Both the position numbers and the translations under genes were made by a program. The notes beneath the pieces were generated by a model, which searched no databases, was not told the DNA's origin, and saw only the letters and a program-made list of their open reading frames with translations. Shown one piece after another: positions 1 to 8,225 of a stretch of 64,000 bases of DNA. Within the stretch, counting starts at the first letter, position 1. Every line of letters begins with the position of its first letter. The DNA is taken from positions 558,001 to 622,000 of the forward strand of contig NC_020388.1 in NCBI RefSeq assembly GCF_000591055.1, in the 5' to 3' direction. This DNA comes from Natronomonas moolapensis 8.8.11 (lineage in GTDB: Archaea; Halobacteriota; Halobacteria; Halobacteriales; Haloarculaceae).

Positions 1-1
1 G

Positions 2-595
2 GCCGCGCTCGGGTTGATCGAGGAGCGCCCACACCGGACCGACCTCGCGCCCCTGGGCGAGGAAGTCGTCCGCTTTTCGCTGTCGCGGTACGGGTCGACC
101 GGCGCGGCGCTTGAGGCGCTCGGTGAGTTCCGTCGATCCCGGAGCTGCTTTTATGAACTCGCGCCCGAGTGGGGGCTTTTAGCCCGTCGCGTCGTCTGGA
201 CGTACCCTGCGACCCGGCTGCTCGTCGCGGAGCTCCAGGCGATGTTCGACGAGGGAATCGAATCGCCCTCGCTCGTCGAACTCGTCGAGTGGCTCTTCGT
301 CCAGCACTCGACGTTCGCGATCGAGTTGTTCGTGCGGGGGACGGGCGACGCACGCGGGCGTGTACTCGGGGGATCCGGCGAACTACGGACCGACGCGCTC
401 GAAGACGGCGACGTCTACCACGCCCCGACCGTCTTCCAGTTGAAGGCGATGTTGTATCACGCGGGGGTCGTGACTGAACGCGGCGCCGAGCCGACCCGAC
501 TCGATCCGACGACGGACCGGTGGGCGCTTCGCGAGCCGGTGGTAGTGAGCAAAAACGGGGGCTGCGGGGCGGGCGGGGCGACAGACCGGGGCTGA
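2..595 (+). CDS. hypothetical protein, 5' end outside window
   Basis: The frame is open from base 2 with no stop, so the gene very probably begins before the window. About 197 residues are visible. The protein is a soluble helical sequence with no membrane segment; W/Y/F-rich stretches such as SFYELAPEWGLL-like and EWLFVQHSTFAIELF resemble haloarchaeal proteins of unknown function. The first possible in-window start is the TTG at 14, which has no promoter signal. Codon use and G+C match the core genes that follow. I do not recognise the family and propose no function. Confidence 0.6.
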   Translation, partial: AALGLIEERPHRTDLAPLGEEVVRFSLSRYGSTGAALEALGEFRRSRSCFYELAPEWGLLARRVVWTYPATRLLVAELQAMFDEGIESPSLVELVEWLFVQHSTFAIELFVRGTGDARGRVLGGSGELRTDALEDGDVYHAPTVFQLKAMLYHAGVVTERGAEPTRLDPTTDRWALREPVVVSKNGGCGAGGATDRG

Positions 596-697
596 CCGAG
601 GCGGGGGTCCACTCAAGACTGTTGACGGAAACGATGTGGAGACGAACGCGGCGAGCCGACCGCCCCGCTTTTTGTCGCCCTCGACGTGGGACCGGGC

Positions 698-1144
698 ATG
701 GACGAGGAACTGCCGGAACCGGGGATCACCGCCGAGCGGACGTTCCGGGTCGAGCCGCGACACGCGACGGTTCTGTTCGGCGAGCAGACGGAGCCGCCGG
801 GGCTGCCCGCAGCCGCCGACGCCGATCCGGACGAATCCATCGGGGTGTTGGGAACGCCACAGCTACTCGCCGAGGTTGAGTTCCTCGGCCGGGAGTCGCT
901 GCGCGGGCACCTCCCCGAGAGCACTGGCGTGGTCGGCGTCGACGCCGAGGTGACACACAGCCGGGCCGTCCCGGTCGGCGAATCGGTCTCGGTGCGGACC
1001 GAGGTCACCGACGTAACTGACCGGACGATCACCGTCGCGGGCGACCTCTCGCTCGCCGATTCGGGGGCGTCCGTCGGCGACGTCCGCAACCGCCTCCGGG
1101 TCGTGCGCCGGGCGGCGTTCGCGAATCGGATTCCCTCGCGGTGA
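698..1144 (+). CDS. hotdog-fold thioesterase-like protein (FlK type)
   Basis: 148-residue protein starting at the ATG at 698; the in-frame GTG at 686 adds only four residues. The segment GVLGTPQLLAEVEF followed by VVGVDAEVTHSRAVPVGESV matches the layout of fluoroacetyl-CoA thioesterase (FlK)-like single hotdog domains. There, the first helix lies against a strand carrying an H-x(4-5)-PVG motif. Such proteins hydrolyse or bind acyl-CoA thioesters in the cytoplasm; the substrate cannot be read from sequence. The stop codon lies inside the GTGA that also offers a start for the next gene, so the two may be co-transcribed. Family assignment is by eye. Confidence 0.6.
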   Translation: MDEELPEPGITAERTFRVEPRHATVLFGEQTEPPGLPAAADADPDESIGVLGTPQLLAEVEFLGRESLRGHLPESTGVVGVDAEVTHSRAVPVGESVSVRTEVTDVTDRTITVAGDLSLADSGASVGDVRNRLRVVRRAAFANRIPSR

Positions 1145-1209
1145 GAGACGAGCCCACGCACCGTCCCGGAAGCCGAAAGGATTGTACCGCGTCGCCGAGA
1201 CGTCTCCCC

Positions 1210-1644
1210 GTGGTCCCCAGGCCCGTTCGCGCTGTCTTGCTCCCCTCGCCGATCCGTCGGTCCGTCGAGAGCCACGTCGCCGCCGCTCATCCCCACGAGG
1301 CCGGTGGCTTTCTGCGGTGCGTTCGTCGCGGCGACAGACTCCGCGCCACTGGGCACGTGCCGGTCCGCAACGACTCTCCGATCCCGAAGCGCCGCTTCGA
1401 GACGACCGTCGACGACCGCGCGCCGCCGCCGCCGCGCGTCTTCTATCACTCCCATACGAGCCCCGCATCCATCTCCGGGCTGACGCCAGTCGACAAGCGC
1501 TCCATCCCCGAACCGTTCGCCCTCGTCGTCTTCGCGCCGCAGGAAGCCGCATTGAGCTACCGGGGGTTCAAGCGCGGCCTGCTCACGTGGCGCGAACTCC
1601 GCGTGGAGGCGGGATCGTCGCGGTCGCGACTCCCCCGCCTCTAG
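1210..1644 (+). CDS. JAMM/MPN+ metalloprotease-like protein (desampylase type)
   Basis: 144 residues from the GTG at 1210. An upstream GTG at 1141 overlaps the previous stop, but the extra 23 codons look non-coding (AT-rich, not conserved-looking). Zinc-ligand elements of a JAMM domain are visible: the Glu in HPHEAGGFL, the HSH pair in YHSHTSP, and the Asp in TPVDKRS. The gap from HSH to Asp is two residues longer than the usual spacing, and Ser is replaced by Thr in the S-x-x-D part. In haloarchaea, short JAMM proteins such as HvJAMM1 remove SAMP ubiquitin-like modifiers and recycle sulfur-carrier proteins. That role is inferred from family only. Confidence 0.65.
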   Translation: MVPRPVRAVLLPSPIRRSVESHVAAAHPHEAGGFLRCVRRGDRLRATGHVPVRNDSPIPKRRFETTVDDRAPPPPRVFYHSHTSPASISGLTPVDKRSIPEPFALVVFAPQEAALSYRGFKRGLLTWRELRVEAGSSRSRLPRL

Positions 1645-1682
1645 TCGGGTCGTCGTCCGTTCGGCCCCCGCAGTGTATGAAC

Positions 1683-1726
1683 TGTATGTACACACCCATA
1701 CGGACACAGATATTTTGTACGTACAC
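1683..1726. promoter_or_regulatory. paired 11-bp repeats upstream of the symporter
   Basis: TGTATGTACAC (1683-1693) and TGTACGTACAC (1716-1726) are near-identical and self-complementary around GTAC. They are spaced 33 bp centre to centre, about three DNA turns. They sit in an AT-rich 240-bp gap before the solute symporter at 1887, with a possible TATA element at 1767-1773. They look like operator half-sites for a dimeric regulator; no experiment supports this. Confidence 0.4.
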
Positions 1727-1886
1727 CCCTGCTACACAAGTAAATATACAAATACAGGCCAGAACTTTTTATTGGTGAATGTATTTCCATCTCTGTTGGG
1801 AATATGTACGCGAAAAAACGGATTAATTTCGATAGAGTAGACGAACACGTAATAAATTGGGTCGGATCGGCGGGGGGACGACCGCG

Positions 1887-3443
1887 ATGAGCGTCATCCT
1901 CTACGGGATCGTCGGCATCATCGTCGCGATGTTGGGCATCGGGTTCTACGTCGCCCGGAAGGTCAAAGGCGACAGCGTCAATTACATTGTCGCCGGCCGG
2001 GGGCTTGTCCTCCCGCTGGCGGCGGCGACGCTCATGGCCCAGTCGCTGGACTCGAACGCGACGCTCGGCAACACCGATCTGGTCGCCTCCTTCGGCTTCT
2101 GGGCCGGGGCCGCGCTGCCGGTCGGATTGGCGCTGTGTCTGTTCCTCACCGGCCTGTTCTTCGCCAAGCCGATGAACCGGATGAACCTCACGACGCTGCC
2201 GGACTTCTACCGTCGAAAGTACGGCCGGACCGCCGAGGTCCTCGCCAGCGTCATCATGTCGGTCGCCTACGCGTTCCTCCTGGCCGGGAACCTCGTCGCC
2301 GGCGGGTTCCTCTTCGAGATCTTCGTCGGGACGAGCTTCCAGGTCGGCGTGTTCCTCATCGCCGCGCTCGTCCTCACCTACACGGTCGCCGGGGGGCTGT
2401 TCTCGGTCGCCTACACCGACTTCCTGCAGGCCGGCGTGGCGTTCGTCGGGTCGGTCGCGCTCATCGTCTTCGTCGCGACACAGTACGGGATCACCATCCC
2501 AGACGGAATGGGGCCGACGAACGTCGGCCAGTTGACCGACCCGAGCCAGGGCGCCTACATCAACCTCGCGACGATCGTCGCCCTCGGGCTGGGCGACATC
2601 GTCGCCATCGACTTCATGGAGCGGGTCTTCGCGGCCGACAGCCCAGAGACCGCCCGGAAGGCGTGTTTCATCGGCGCCGCCGGCACGCTCGTCATCGGCG
2701 TTCCCTTCTCCGTCGTGGCGCTGTCGGCGAACCCCATTCTCTCCTCGCTCGGCGTCGAGGCCGGCAACCAGGCCGTCCTCTACGCGCTGTTGCAGAACGC
2801 GGTACCGCCGTGGCTCGGCGCGCTCGTCATCGCCGGCATCCTCGCCGCGTCGTTCTCGACGAGCGACGGCGCGATCTTGGGCACCTCCGCGGTCATCGCC
2901 CGCAACATCGGCAATATCCGCGTCGACGAGAGCACGGCCGTCGCGACCGACGGTGGCTCCGACGAGGAGTTGCTCGACACCGACAGCGACCGACTGCTCA
3001 CAGTCACCCGCCTGATGTCGATCCCGATTACGCTGCTCGGGATTTTCTTTGCGATCCGGGTCTCGGCGACCGGGATGTTGCTCGTGTTGGCCTTCGATAT
3101 CATGCTGGCCGGGGCGTTCGTCCCGCTCGTGTTGGGGCTCTACTGGTCGGAAATGGCCAACACCCCCGCCGCGCTCGCGTCGATGGTCGGCGGCTCCGCG
3201 ACGCGGCTGGCCCTGTTCGTGCTCGTCCCGACGACGTACGCCTACGAGAACACCCTGCTGTACATCGAGAACGACATCTTCACCGCCTCGTTCGACGGGT
3301 TGCCGACGTTCATCGCGGCGGCCGTCAGCCTCGTCGCTTTCGTCGTCGTCGCTTACGCCACGAAGGACAGCTACGGCGCGCGCGAACTCGACCGGGGCGG
3401 ACGGCGCACCGTCGTCGCCAGCGGCGAGAACGACGACGAGTGA
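1887..3443 (+). CDS. sodium:solute symporter family permease
   Basis: 518-residue polytopic membrane protein beginning MSVILYGIVG at the ATG 1887. Features typical of the SSS (LeuT-fold) family are visible: an N-terminal helix followed by the YIVAGRGL segment, the DSNATLGNTDL unwound-helix region, and LPDFYRRKYGR after the third helix. Also present are DFLQAGVAF, DIVAIDFMERVFAADSPETARKA, and ASFSTSDGAILGTSAVIARN in the eighth/ninth helix region, where SSS proteins bind Na+. About 12-13 hydrophobic segments are present. It imports a solute (amino acid, organic acid or similar) driven by Na+; the substrate is not deducible. The acidic C-terminal tail (SGENDDE) is typical of haloarchaea. The gene stands alone and is followed by a PhoU-like regulator. 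Confidence 0.88.
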   Translation: MSVILYGIVGIIVAMLGIGFYVARKVKGDSVNYIVAGRGLVLPLAAATLMAQSLDSNATLGNTDLVASFGFWAGAALPVGLALCLFLTGLFFAKPMNRMNLTTLPDFYRRKYGRTAEVLASVIMSVAYAFLLAGNLVAGGFLFEIFVGTSFQVGVFLIAALVLTYTVAGGLFSVAYTDFLQAGVAFVGSVALIVFVATQYGITIPDGMGPTNVGQLTDPSQGAYINLATIVALGLGDIVAIDFMERVFAADSPETARKACFIGAAGTLVIGVPFSVVALSANPILSSLGVEAGNQAVLYALLQNAVPPWLGALVIAGILAASFSTSDGAILGTSAVIARNIGNIRVDESTAVATDGGSDEELLDTDSDRLLTVTRLMSIPITLLGIFFAIRVSATGMLLVLAFDIMLAGAFVPLVLGLYWSEMANTPAALASMVGGSATRLALFVLVPTTYAYENTLLYIENDIFTASFDGLPTFIAAAVSLVAFVVVAYATKDSYGARELDRGGRRTVVASGENDDE

Positions 3444-3472
3444 CTGCCTGCCCGGGCATAGTACGTTTATAC

Positions 3473-3510
3473 CGAACATAGTTGTTCGAACATTCACCAA
3501 GAGATTTATA
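3473..3510 (+). promoter_or_regulatory. dyad operator and TATA box of the PhoU-like gene
   Basis: A perfect dyad CGAACA-TAGT-TGTTCG occupies 3473-3488 and is followed by GTTCGAAC. A TATA-like TTTATA lies at 3505-3510, 53-65 nt before the candidate starts at 3563/3575. A second TTTATA precedes the dyad at 3465-3470. The dyad between two TATA-like elements suggests autoregulation or phosphate-responsive control; this is inference. Confidence 0.4.
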
Positions 3511-3574
3511 CACGCAAGGCTCGTGGATTTCGGTGTCGAATGGTTTTGTTTATTCCAGTTCGATGGTGTCGTCG

Positions 3575-4624
3575 ATGAAAGGTGACGACCTGCGTATCCG
3601 CCGGAAAGCCCAGCAGTTGGGCTCCTCGACGCTCGCCGTGACTGTGCCCGCCGAGTGGGCACACCACCACGACCTCGAGAAGGGCGACGAACTCATCGTC
3701 CAACGCGACGAGAACGGCAACTCGTTGCTTGTCACCCCGGAGCACCCCGCGCTCACCGAAACAGAGACCACCATCGCCGCCGGGGAGATGAGCGCCGACG
3801 CGCTCTCGCGGGCGGTCGTCACACAGTACGTACTCGGCCGAGGGTTCATACGGATCGAGGCCGAGAACGGCCTCGATCCGGGGCAGTACGACGCCGTCCT
3901 CGACGCCGAACGCCGCCTGATGGGACTCGGCGTCGTCGAGGAGTCGGCTACCCACATCACGATCCGCTGTTCGGTCGACCCCGGGGACTTCGATCTGCCG
4001 ACGCTGTTCGGCCGACTGGGGCGGACCGAGGCGACGATTCGATCGAGCGCCGTCGACGCCCTCCTCGAAGGCGATCCGGCGGCCGCCCGTCGCGCGCGAA
4101 ACCGGAGCCCACAGCTGAAAAAGCTGTTTTCGCTGTTTCTCAGGCTCGTGTTCACCACGTATCGGAACCCCCGACTCAACCAGGCCGTCGGCGTCGGAAC
4201 CGGCTTTCCGCTCATCGGCTACCGATCCGCCGCACAGGACGTCGCCCTGATGGCCGGGATCGCAGACGAGATCGCCTCCATCGCCGCCGATCGGATCGAG
4301 GACCCCCTGCCCGGCGAGGTGGCCGAGGGCGTCGAGTCGGTCCACGCGGGCCTCGGCGGGGCCGCCGAAGCCGTTCGGGAAGCGGTCGTCGACCCGGAGT
4401 ACGCCCGGGTGACGGCGGCCCGCGAGCGGATTGACCGGTTTCACGACCGGTCCGCGGCCGCGATCGATCACCTCGAAACCGAACGGCCGGAGCCGCTGCT
4501 CGCGCTCCACCGGATTCACCTCCTCTTCGAACGCAGCGCGCGCCACGCTGAGGACACCCTCGACGTGGCGACCCACCTCGCTTTCAGGGAGAGCCCGGAC
4601 GTCGTGACGCGGAACGACCGGTGA
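3575..4624 (+). CDS. PhoU-like regulator with N-terminal AbrB/SpoVT domain
   Basis: 349 residues from MKGDDLRIRR; an ATG four codons upstream (3563) is an alternative start. Residues 5-50 (RRKAQQLGSSTLAVTVPAEWA...GDELIV) form a swapped-hairpin AbrB/MazE-type DNA-binding fold. The rest is helical and ends in a PhoU-type bundle (AAIDHLETERPEPLLALHRIHLLFERSARHAEDTLDVA). In haloarchaea this architecture is annotated as a phosphate-uptake regulator, which both binds DNA and senses the Pst transport state. No pst genes are adjacent, so the target may be elsewhere or may be the upstream symporter. Confidence 0.8.
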   Translation: MKGDDLRIRRKAQQLGSSTLAVTVPAEWAHHHDLEKGDELIVQRDENGNSLLVTPEHPALTETETTIAAGEMSADALSRAVVTQYVLGRGFIRIEAENGLDPGQYDAVLDAERRLMGLGVVEESATHITIRCSVDPGDFDLPTLFGRLGRTEATIRSSAVDALLEGDPAAARRARNRSPQLKKLFSLFLRLVFTTYRNPRLNQAVGVGTGFPLIGYRSAAQDVALMAGIADEIASIAADRIEDPLPGEVAEGVESVHAGLGGAAEAVREAVVDPEYARVTAARERIDRFHDRSAAAIDHLETERPEPLLALHRIHLLFERSARHAEDTLDVATHLAFRESPDVVTRNDR

Positions 4625-4885
4625 ACGGGCCCGGGCGCGTCCGACTCTCTCGGACGCCTGCAGAGTGTTCGGGTATTGTTACCAATCGGCTCCAACCGGG
4701 AAGCGTCGGGGGAAGCTGCATCCGTCCGTGGTGCCGTCCCTCGACCGGCGCACCCACGAACGGACCACCGGGCTCCGTCAGCAAGGCAGCGATACGGGCC
4801 TGTCCTGGCTCGTGAGATGCAGCCCCCGCGATAGGTATACGCTACGATGGATGATCCGCCCCCAAAAACGTGCGCAGATTCGGTG
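4625..4885. other. intergenic stretch, no gene seen
   Basis: Between the PhoU-like gene and the secY-end repeat there are only short overlapping frames on both strands without a convincing start, composition or promoter. G+C stays high. I see no RNA gene or terminator stem of note. Confidence 0.5.
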
Positions 4886-4907
4886 TTAGTCGCCGAACAT
4901 CTGCCGC
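4886..4907 (-). repeat. displaced copy of the secY 3' end (left copy)
   Basis: 22 bp that match the last codons and stop of secY (6246-6267) at 20 of 22 positions, with the 14-bp core TCGCCGAACATCTG identical. Read on the minus strand it still encodes R-Q-M-F-G-D-stop. Together the two copies bracket a 1.34-kb lower-G+C module, which suggests an insertion or a duplication next to the end of the ribosomal operon. Confidence 0.75.
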
Positions 4908-4944
4908 GACAGCAAAAGAACGGCTACCCCCGTGGGGTGGCCAT

Positions 4945-5145
4945 TCAAATCGATTCAGAGCTTTCGAACGTCTCGTCGCGCTCGTGCTCGATGGCTTCCA
5001 ATAGAGCGTTCGAGAACTCTGTTTCGTTGTGATCATTTGCATTTTGAATCACATCGCGTACATGTTCTCGTGTCTCATCACCCCGGAGTACACTCAGTCC
5101 GTGTATAGGGGGACCGGAGTGCTCCTCGAACCACTTCCTCTCCAC
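4945..5145 (-). CDS. small hypothetical protein, possibly a remnant
   Basis: 66-residue acidic frame from a GTG, ending FESSESI. A stop lies four codons upstream, so it is not simply the tail of a longer open frame. The composition (many E/D/N/H, few hydrophobics) looks coding and haloarchaeal, but I recognise no family. It sits inside the module bracketed by secY-end repeats, opposite in strand to the HTH gene, so it may be a passenger or a decayed fragment. Confidence 0.35.
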   Translation of the reverse strand: MERKWFEEHSGPPIHGLSVLRGDETREHVRDVIQNANDHNETEFSNALLEAIEHERDETFESSESI

Positions 5146-5205
5146 GCCAACTGGTCAACTTCGGTTTGATGGTTCTGTGGCGCGGTGTCGTCCGTGATCA
5201 CCAGT

Positions 5206-5247
5206 ATGGTTATGCGCTACAAATGCGTACAAACGCGTACACTCAAA
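5206..5247 (+). promoter_or_regulatory. triplicated operator-like repeat before the HTH gene
   Basis: Three imperfect repeats ATGCGCTAC, ATGCGTAC and ACGCGTAC follow each other at about 11-nt spacing immediately upstream of the ATG at 5248. Phased repeats on one DNA face next to a small HTH gene are typical of autoregulated toxin-antitoxin operators. Inference from arrangement. Confidence 0.4.
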
Positions 5248-5697
5248 ATGCCGATCGATCTTCGCAAACGCGACCCTGACGACCCAATCACGGTCCGACC
5301 AGAGACGAACAAAGCCAAAATCATCAAACTACTGTACCAGGACACGAATCTCGGCTTCACACCCGCGGAAATCCGAGACGAACTCGACCTGCCGCGTGGA
5401 ACCGTGTCCGGGACACTCTCCCGACTCCATGACGAGGGACTCGTCGAGAAAACGAGCGACGGGCTCTACCACGGCCTCGACCACCGCGAGGACCTCCGCC
5501 GGTTCGCACAAAGCCTCGTCTCACTCGACACGATGCTGTCTCGGTACCCTGAAGCTGGGATCGATCCGGACGACGTCGAGCAAACCGGTACGAGCGCGAA
5601 AACGGAACTCCCGAACGACCGCCTGCAGGAACGAGATACACCGCGCGAGGAACCCACGCCGGAAGAATGGATCGCAGCTGAAGACGACGAGGCGTAA
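5248..5697 (+). CDS. winged-HTH (MarR-like) regulator, probable antitoxin
   Basis: 149 residues from MPIDLRKRDP; upstream in-frame starts at 5185-5206 would overlap the operator-like repeats. Residues 20-75 contain a winged helix-turn-helix (AKIIKLLYQD...TPAEIRDELDLPRGTVSGTLSRLHDEGLVEK...GLYHGL). The C-terminal third is acidic and disordered (ERDTPREEPTPEEWIAAEDDEA), a common form for antitoxins that neutralise through a flexible tail. In haloarchaea such genes precede PemK/MazF-type toxins, and a truncated one follows here at 5728. Inferred role: DNA-binding antitoxin that has lost an active partner. Confidence 0.65.
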   Translation: MPIDLRKRDPDDPITVRPETNKAKIIKLLYQDTNLGFTPAEIRDELDLPRGTVSGTLSRLHDEGLVEKTSDGLYHGLDHREDLRRFAQSLVSLDTMLSRYPEAGIDPDDVEQTGTSAKTELPNDRLQERDTPREEPTPEEWIAAEDDEA

Positions 5698-5727
5698 CAC
5701 TCGACCAATCGTTCACACCCTCTACTC

Positions 5728-5931
5728 ATGCCGTATTACTCGCACGATGTGAGGCGGCTCCCGCACGAGTACGTTGACGGCGTCGAGTTACGAAAGACGA
5801 GTTACGTGATGCCGTGGGCGATCTACACGATTCCACTCTCGTCGATTCGGGACACTCTCCCGTCTGGCGAGTTGACACGCGACGGGCTGGGACTCATTGC
5901 GGATACGATCGACGGGATGATTCGCTCATAG
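5728..5931 (+). pseudogene. MazF/PemK-like toxin, N-terminal part missing
   Basis: 67 codons that read like the C-terminal half of a haloarchaeal PemK/MazF-type growth inhibitor: KTSYVMPWAIYTIPLSSI, then GELTRDGLGLIADTIDGMIRS. Full-length relatives have an extra 60-70 residues with the GDVV-type start and substrate-binding loop, and usually overlap the antitoxin stop. Here only 30 nt separate the antitoxin stop from the remaining ATG, so the front is gone. The toxin is expected to be inactive. Family call is by eye. Confidence 0.55.
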
Positions 5932-6245
5932 CGTTGGTCTTCGACTCCGGTATCGCTCCGCAATGCACTCGACTGGTGGGGTCGGGGTTGGAGACTCGGT
6001 TCCATCTTGACGCGGATGAAACCTGGAACATTCTTTTGACCGAGGTTGTTGCTGCAACACGTTCGGCTTCAGAGTGAGTACTGAACCCAGATGGGATCAG
6101 TTCACACAGCGGTTCCAGAGTGACAGTAAGTCAGTCGAATCAAGAGACGGCGTCTCATCAACAGCCTTCCGCGAGTGAGCGAACGATTTTGATAAAACAG
6201 GGAAAGAACGTCCAGAACGCCCGTTTACGTTCTCTAATTGTTCTT
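5932..6245. other. degenerate stretch between toxin remnant and secY
   Basis: 314 bp without a convincing gene. A frame ending at 6077 (LETRFHLDADETWNILLTEVV...) has coding-like composition but no start of its own and partly overlaps the toxin remnant, so it may be the tail of a lost gene. The last 120 bp are AT-rich and include the tail-side region of the ribosomal operon. Confidence 0.4.
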
Positions 6246-6267
6246 TTAATCGCCGAACATCTGGCGC
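6246..6267 (-). repeat. secY 3' end (right copy of the 22-bp direct repeat)
   Basis: Genuine end of secY, partner of the displaced copy at 4886-4907; differences are at the fourth and nineteenth bases only. The pair could be attachment-site-like or the scar of a duplication. Confidence 0.75.
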
Positions 6268-7724
6268 ATCATCGGGTGCATCTCCATCATCTGCTCCTCG
6301 GCGATCTCCTCGTAGAGCTTGTAGGTGATGGAGACGGTGAGCAGGAGTCCGGTCCCGGACACCTGTCCGATCGTGCCGAGCATGTTCGCCATGACGGCGA
6401 GCAGCCCGACCAGGGCACCGCCGATGACGGTGACCTGTGGGATGTACCGTTCGAGCACTTTTTCCGTGACGCCCGGCGACTGTCGGAACCCGGGGATCTG
6501 CATCCCGGAGTTTTGGATCTGTCGTGCGGTCGCGCGCGGCCCCATGTCGGTCGTCTCGACCCAGAAGACGGCGAAGATCGCGCCGCCGACGATCATGAAG
6601 GTCAGGTCCACGCCGACCCGGAGCATGATCTTCCAGGGCGCGGCGGCGGTCTCGCCGAGCCACCACATCCAGTCTCCCGGGGAGTAGATGGGGGCGAGAT
6701 AGTAGAACAGCCCACCGGTCGGTTCGGCGAAGCCGCCCTCGGTACCGGCGTAATCGCCCAACAAAGCCGGCATCCCCGCCCACTGGGCGTTGAGAATGCG
6801 GCCGAGGAACTGGATGTTCGCCTGCAGGGCACGAACGAGAATCATCGGCAGGACGCTCGCGTAGATCAGCTTCACCGGGAACCGGCCCCGGGCGCCCTTC
6901 ACGCGGGCGTGGCTGAGCGGGATCTCGACTCTGACGGACTCCGCGTAGACGACGACCCCGAAGATGAGAAGCGTCGTGATCAACGCGAGCAACTCGCCGG
7001 GCCCCAAGAACAGATCGAACAGGCCAGTCCGCGTCAACGCCGGACCCATCTCGACGTCGCCGGTGAGGATGCCGAACCACCGCGGGAAGAAGCCGACGTA
7101 TCCAGCCCCGAGGCCACTCCAGGCGAAGAACCCGCCGATGAGCCGCTGGCTCACGCCGGCGATAATGAACAGCCCGATCCCGCTGCCGACGCCCCACTTG
7201 GAGATGATCTCGTCCATGTAGAGGATCAACATACCGCCCATGAAGATCTGGGCGAACATGATCCACCCGAGCACGGACGTCGAGACGCCAAGGGAGTTGG
7301 CGATCTGGGTGCTGGGTTGGAGGAAGCCGGCGAACACCATCGGCAGGGCGGTCAGCGTCGTCATCACGATGACGAGTAGCTTCTGGAGACCCTGATACAG
7401 CGCCTGATCGCGGGGGTTCTGCTCCGTGTCCAGCCCCAGCAGGTCCGCCCCGCCGAGCAGCTGTAGCACGATCGACGCCGTGACGATCGGGCCGATCCCC
7501 ACCTGCAGTATCGATCCCTGTGCGCCCGCGAGGATCGTCCGGAACTGCCCGAAGATATCGGAGTTCTGCCCGAGCCCATAGATCCCGACGTTCGTCAGGA
7601 AAAAGTACAACACGAGCACGCCCGCAGTCCAGCCGAGCTTCCGCTTGAACGGAACGTGCTTGGCCGGCCGTCTGACGGCAGGCAGCCGCGTGAGCACCGG
7701 TTCGGCGGCCTCCTTCCAACTCAT
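6246..7724 (-). CDS. secY: preprotein translocase subunit SecY
   Basis: 492 residues, ten predicted transmembrane helices, the central pore of the SecYE-beta translocon in the plasma membrane. It starts MSWKEAAEPVLTRLPAVRRP and has the plug-region segment GIYGLGQNSDIFGQFRTILAGAQGSILQVGIGP-type sequence after helix 1 and the helix 2 segment GPIVTASIVLQLLGGADLL. It also has the cytosolic ribosome-binding loops VRVEIPLSHARVKGARGRFPVKL and RQIQNSGMQIPGFR, and a C-terminus EEQMMEMHPMMRQMFGD. It is the promoter-distal gene of the ribosomal operon and starts 1 bp before the uL15 stop. Adenylate kinase, often next in archaea, is absent; a disturbed module follows instead. Confidence 0.97.
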   Translation of the reverse strand: MSWKEAAEPVLTRLPAVRRPAKHVPFKRKLGWTAGVLVLYFFLTNVGIYGLGQNSDIFGQFRTILAGAQGSILQVGIGPIVTASIVLQLLGGADLLGLDTEQNPRDQALYQGLQKLLVIVMTTLTALPMVFAGFLQPSTQIANSLGVSTSVLGWIMFAQIFMGGMLILYMDEIISKWGVGSGIGLFIIAGVSQRLIGGFFAWSGLGAGYVGFFPRWFGILTGDVEMGPALTRTGLFDLFLGPGELLALITTLLIFGVVVYAESVRVEIPLSHARVKGARGRFPVKLIYASVLPMILVRALQANIQFLGRILNAQWAGMPALLGDYAGTEGGFAEPTGGLFYYLAPIYSPGDWMWWLGETAAAPWKIMLRVGVDLTFMIVGGAIFAVFWVETTDMGPRATARQIQNSGMQIPGFRQSPGVTEKVLERYIPQVTVIGGALVGLLAVMANMLGTIGQVSGTGLLLTVSITYKLYEEIAEEQMMEMHPMMRQMFGD

Positions 7725-8225
7725 TTACGCTTCCTCGTTGTCCTCGTCGGTTGTGTCTTTTTCGGCTTCGGTCGCGAGTTCCTCGCCCCGCTCTGAGAGG
7801 ACGGCCTCGCCGCCGGCCGCCGCTATCGCCTCGGTCGCGCTCTCGGAGAACGCGTCCGCGACGACCTCGAGTTCGTTGTACACCTGGCCCGCGCCGAGGA
7901 CCTTCACCACGTCGGCCTCGTGGCCGTCGTCGACGAGGTCGCGAGCGTCGATCGCGTAGCCGTCGTCCGACGTCTCGGCGACGCCGTCGTCGACCAAGAT
8001 CGCGACGTCTTCGTCGAGCTCGCGCAGGTTGACCGTCTCGACGTCCCGACGGGTCTTCTGTGGGCGCTTGAAGCCGGATTTGCCAAGCGGTTCGTGGTTG
8101 TGGAACTCGTGTTTGTCGCGACCTGCGTTTCCGCGGCCGCCGCGATGGCCGGCTCCGCGTCGGTTCTTGTGCGTGCCGCCGCCGTGCGTCCGGGAGCCGC
8201 GCTGTCGTCGTTTCTTGGAAGTCAT
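7725..8225 (-). CDS. rpl15: 50S ribosomal protein uL15
   Basis: 166 residues. The basic N-terminus (SKKRRQRGSRTHGGGTHKNRRGAGHRGGRG) is the classic uL15 extended loop that threads into 23S rRNA. The C-terminal half is the globular domain, strongly acidic as expected for a halophile (EKDTTDEDNEEA). Its start overlaps the uL30 stop by one base and its stop abuts secY, so translation is likely coupled across the three genes. Confidence 0.96.
   Translation of the reverse strand: MTSKKRRQRGSRTHGGGTHKNRRGAGHRGGRGNAGRDKHEFHNHEPLGKSGFKRPQKTRRDVETVNLRELDEDVAILVDDGVAETSDDGYAIDARDLVDDGHEADVVKVLGAGQVYNELEVVADAFSESATEAIAAAGGEAVLSERGEELATEAEKDTTDEDNEEA

Noticed and set aside
1641-3662. Long open frame (673 codons) opposite the symporter gene
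   Set aside because: It lies antisense to a clear membrane transporter. Its product is a monotonous Arg/Asp/Gly-rich sequence typical of antisense frames in G+C-rich genes.
5814-6077. 87-codon gene overlapping the toxin remnant
   Set aside because: The first half is the toxin sequence in another frame. Only the last 45 codons look coding and they have no start.
6120-7379. 419-codon frame on the plus strand across secY
   Set aside because: Antisense to secY; composition (His/Glu/Asp/Gly-rich) reflects the complementary codons of membrane segments.
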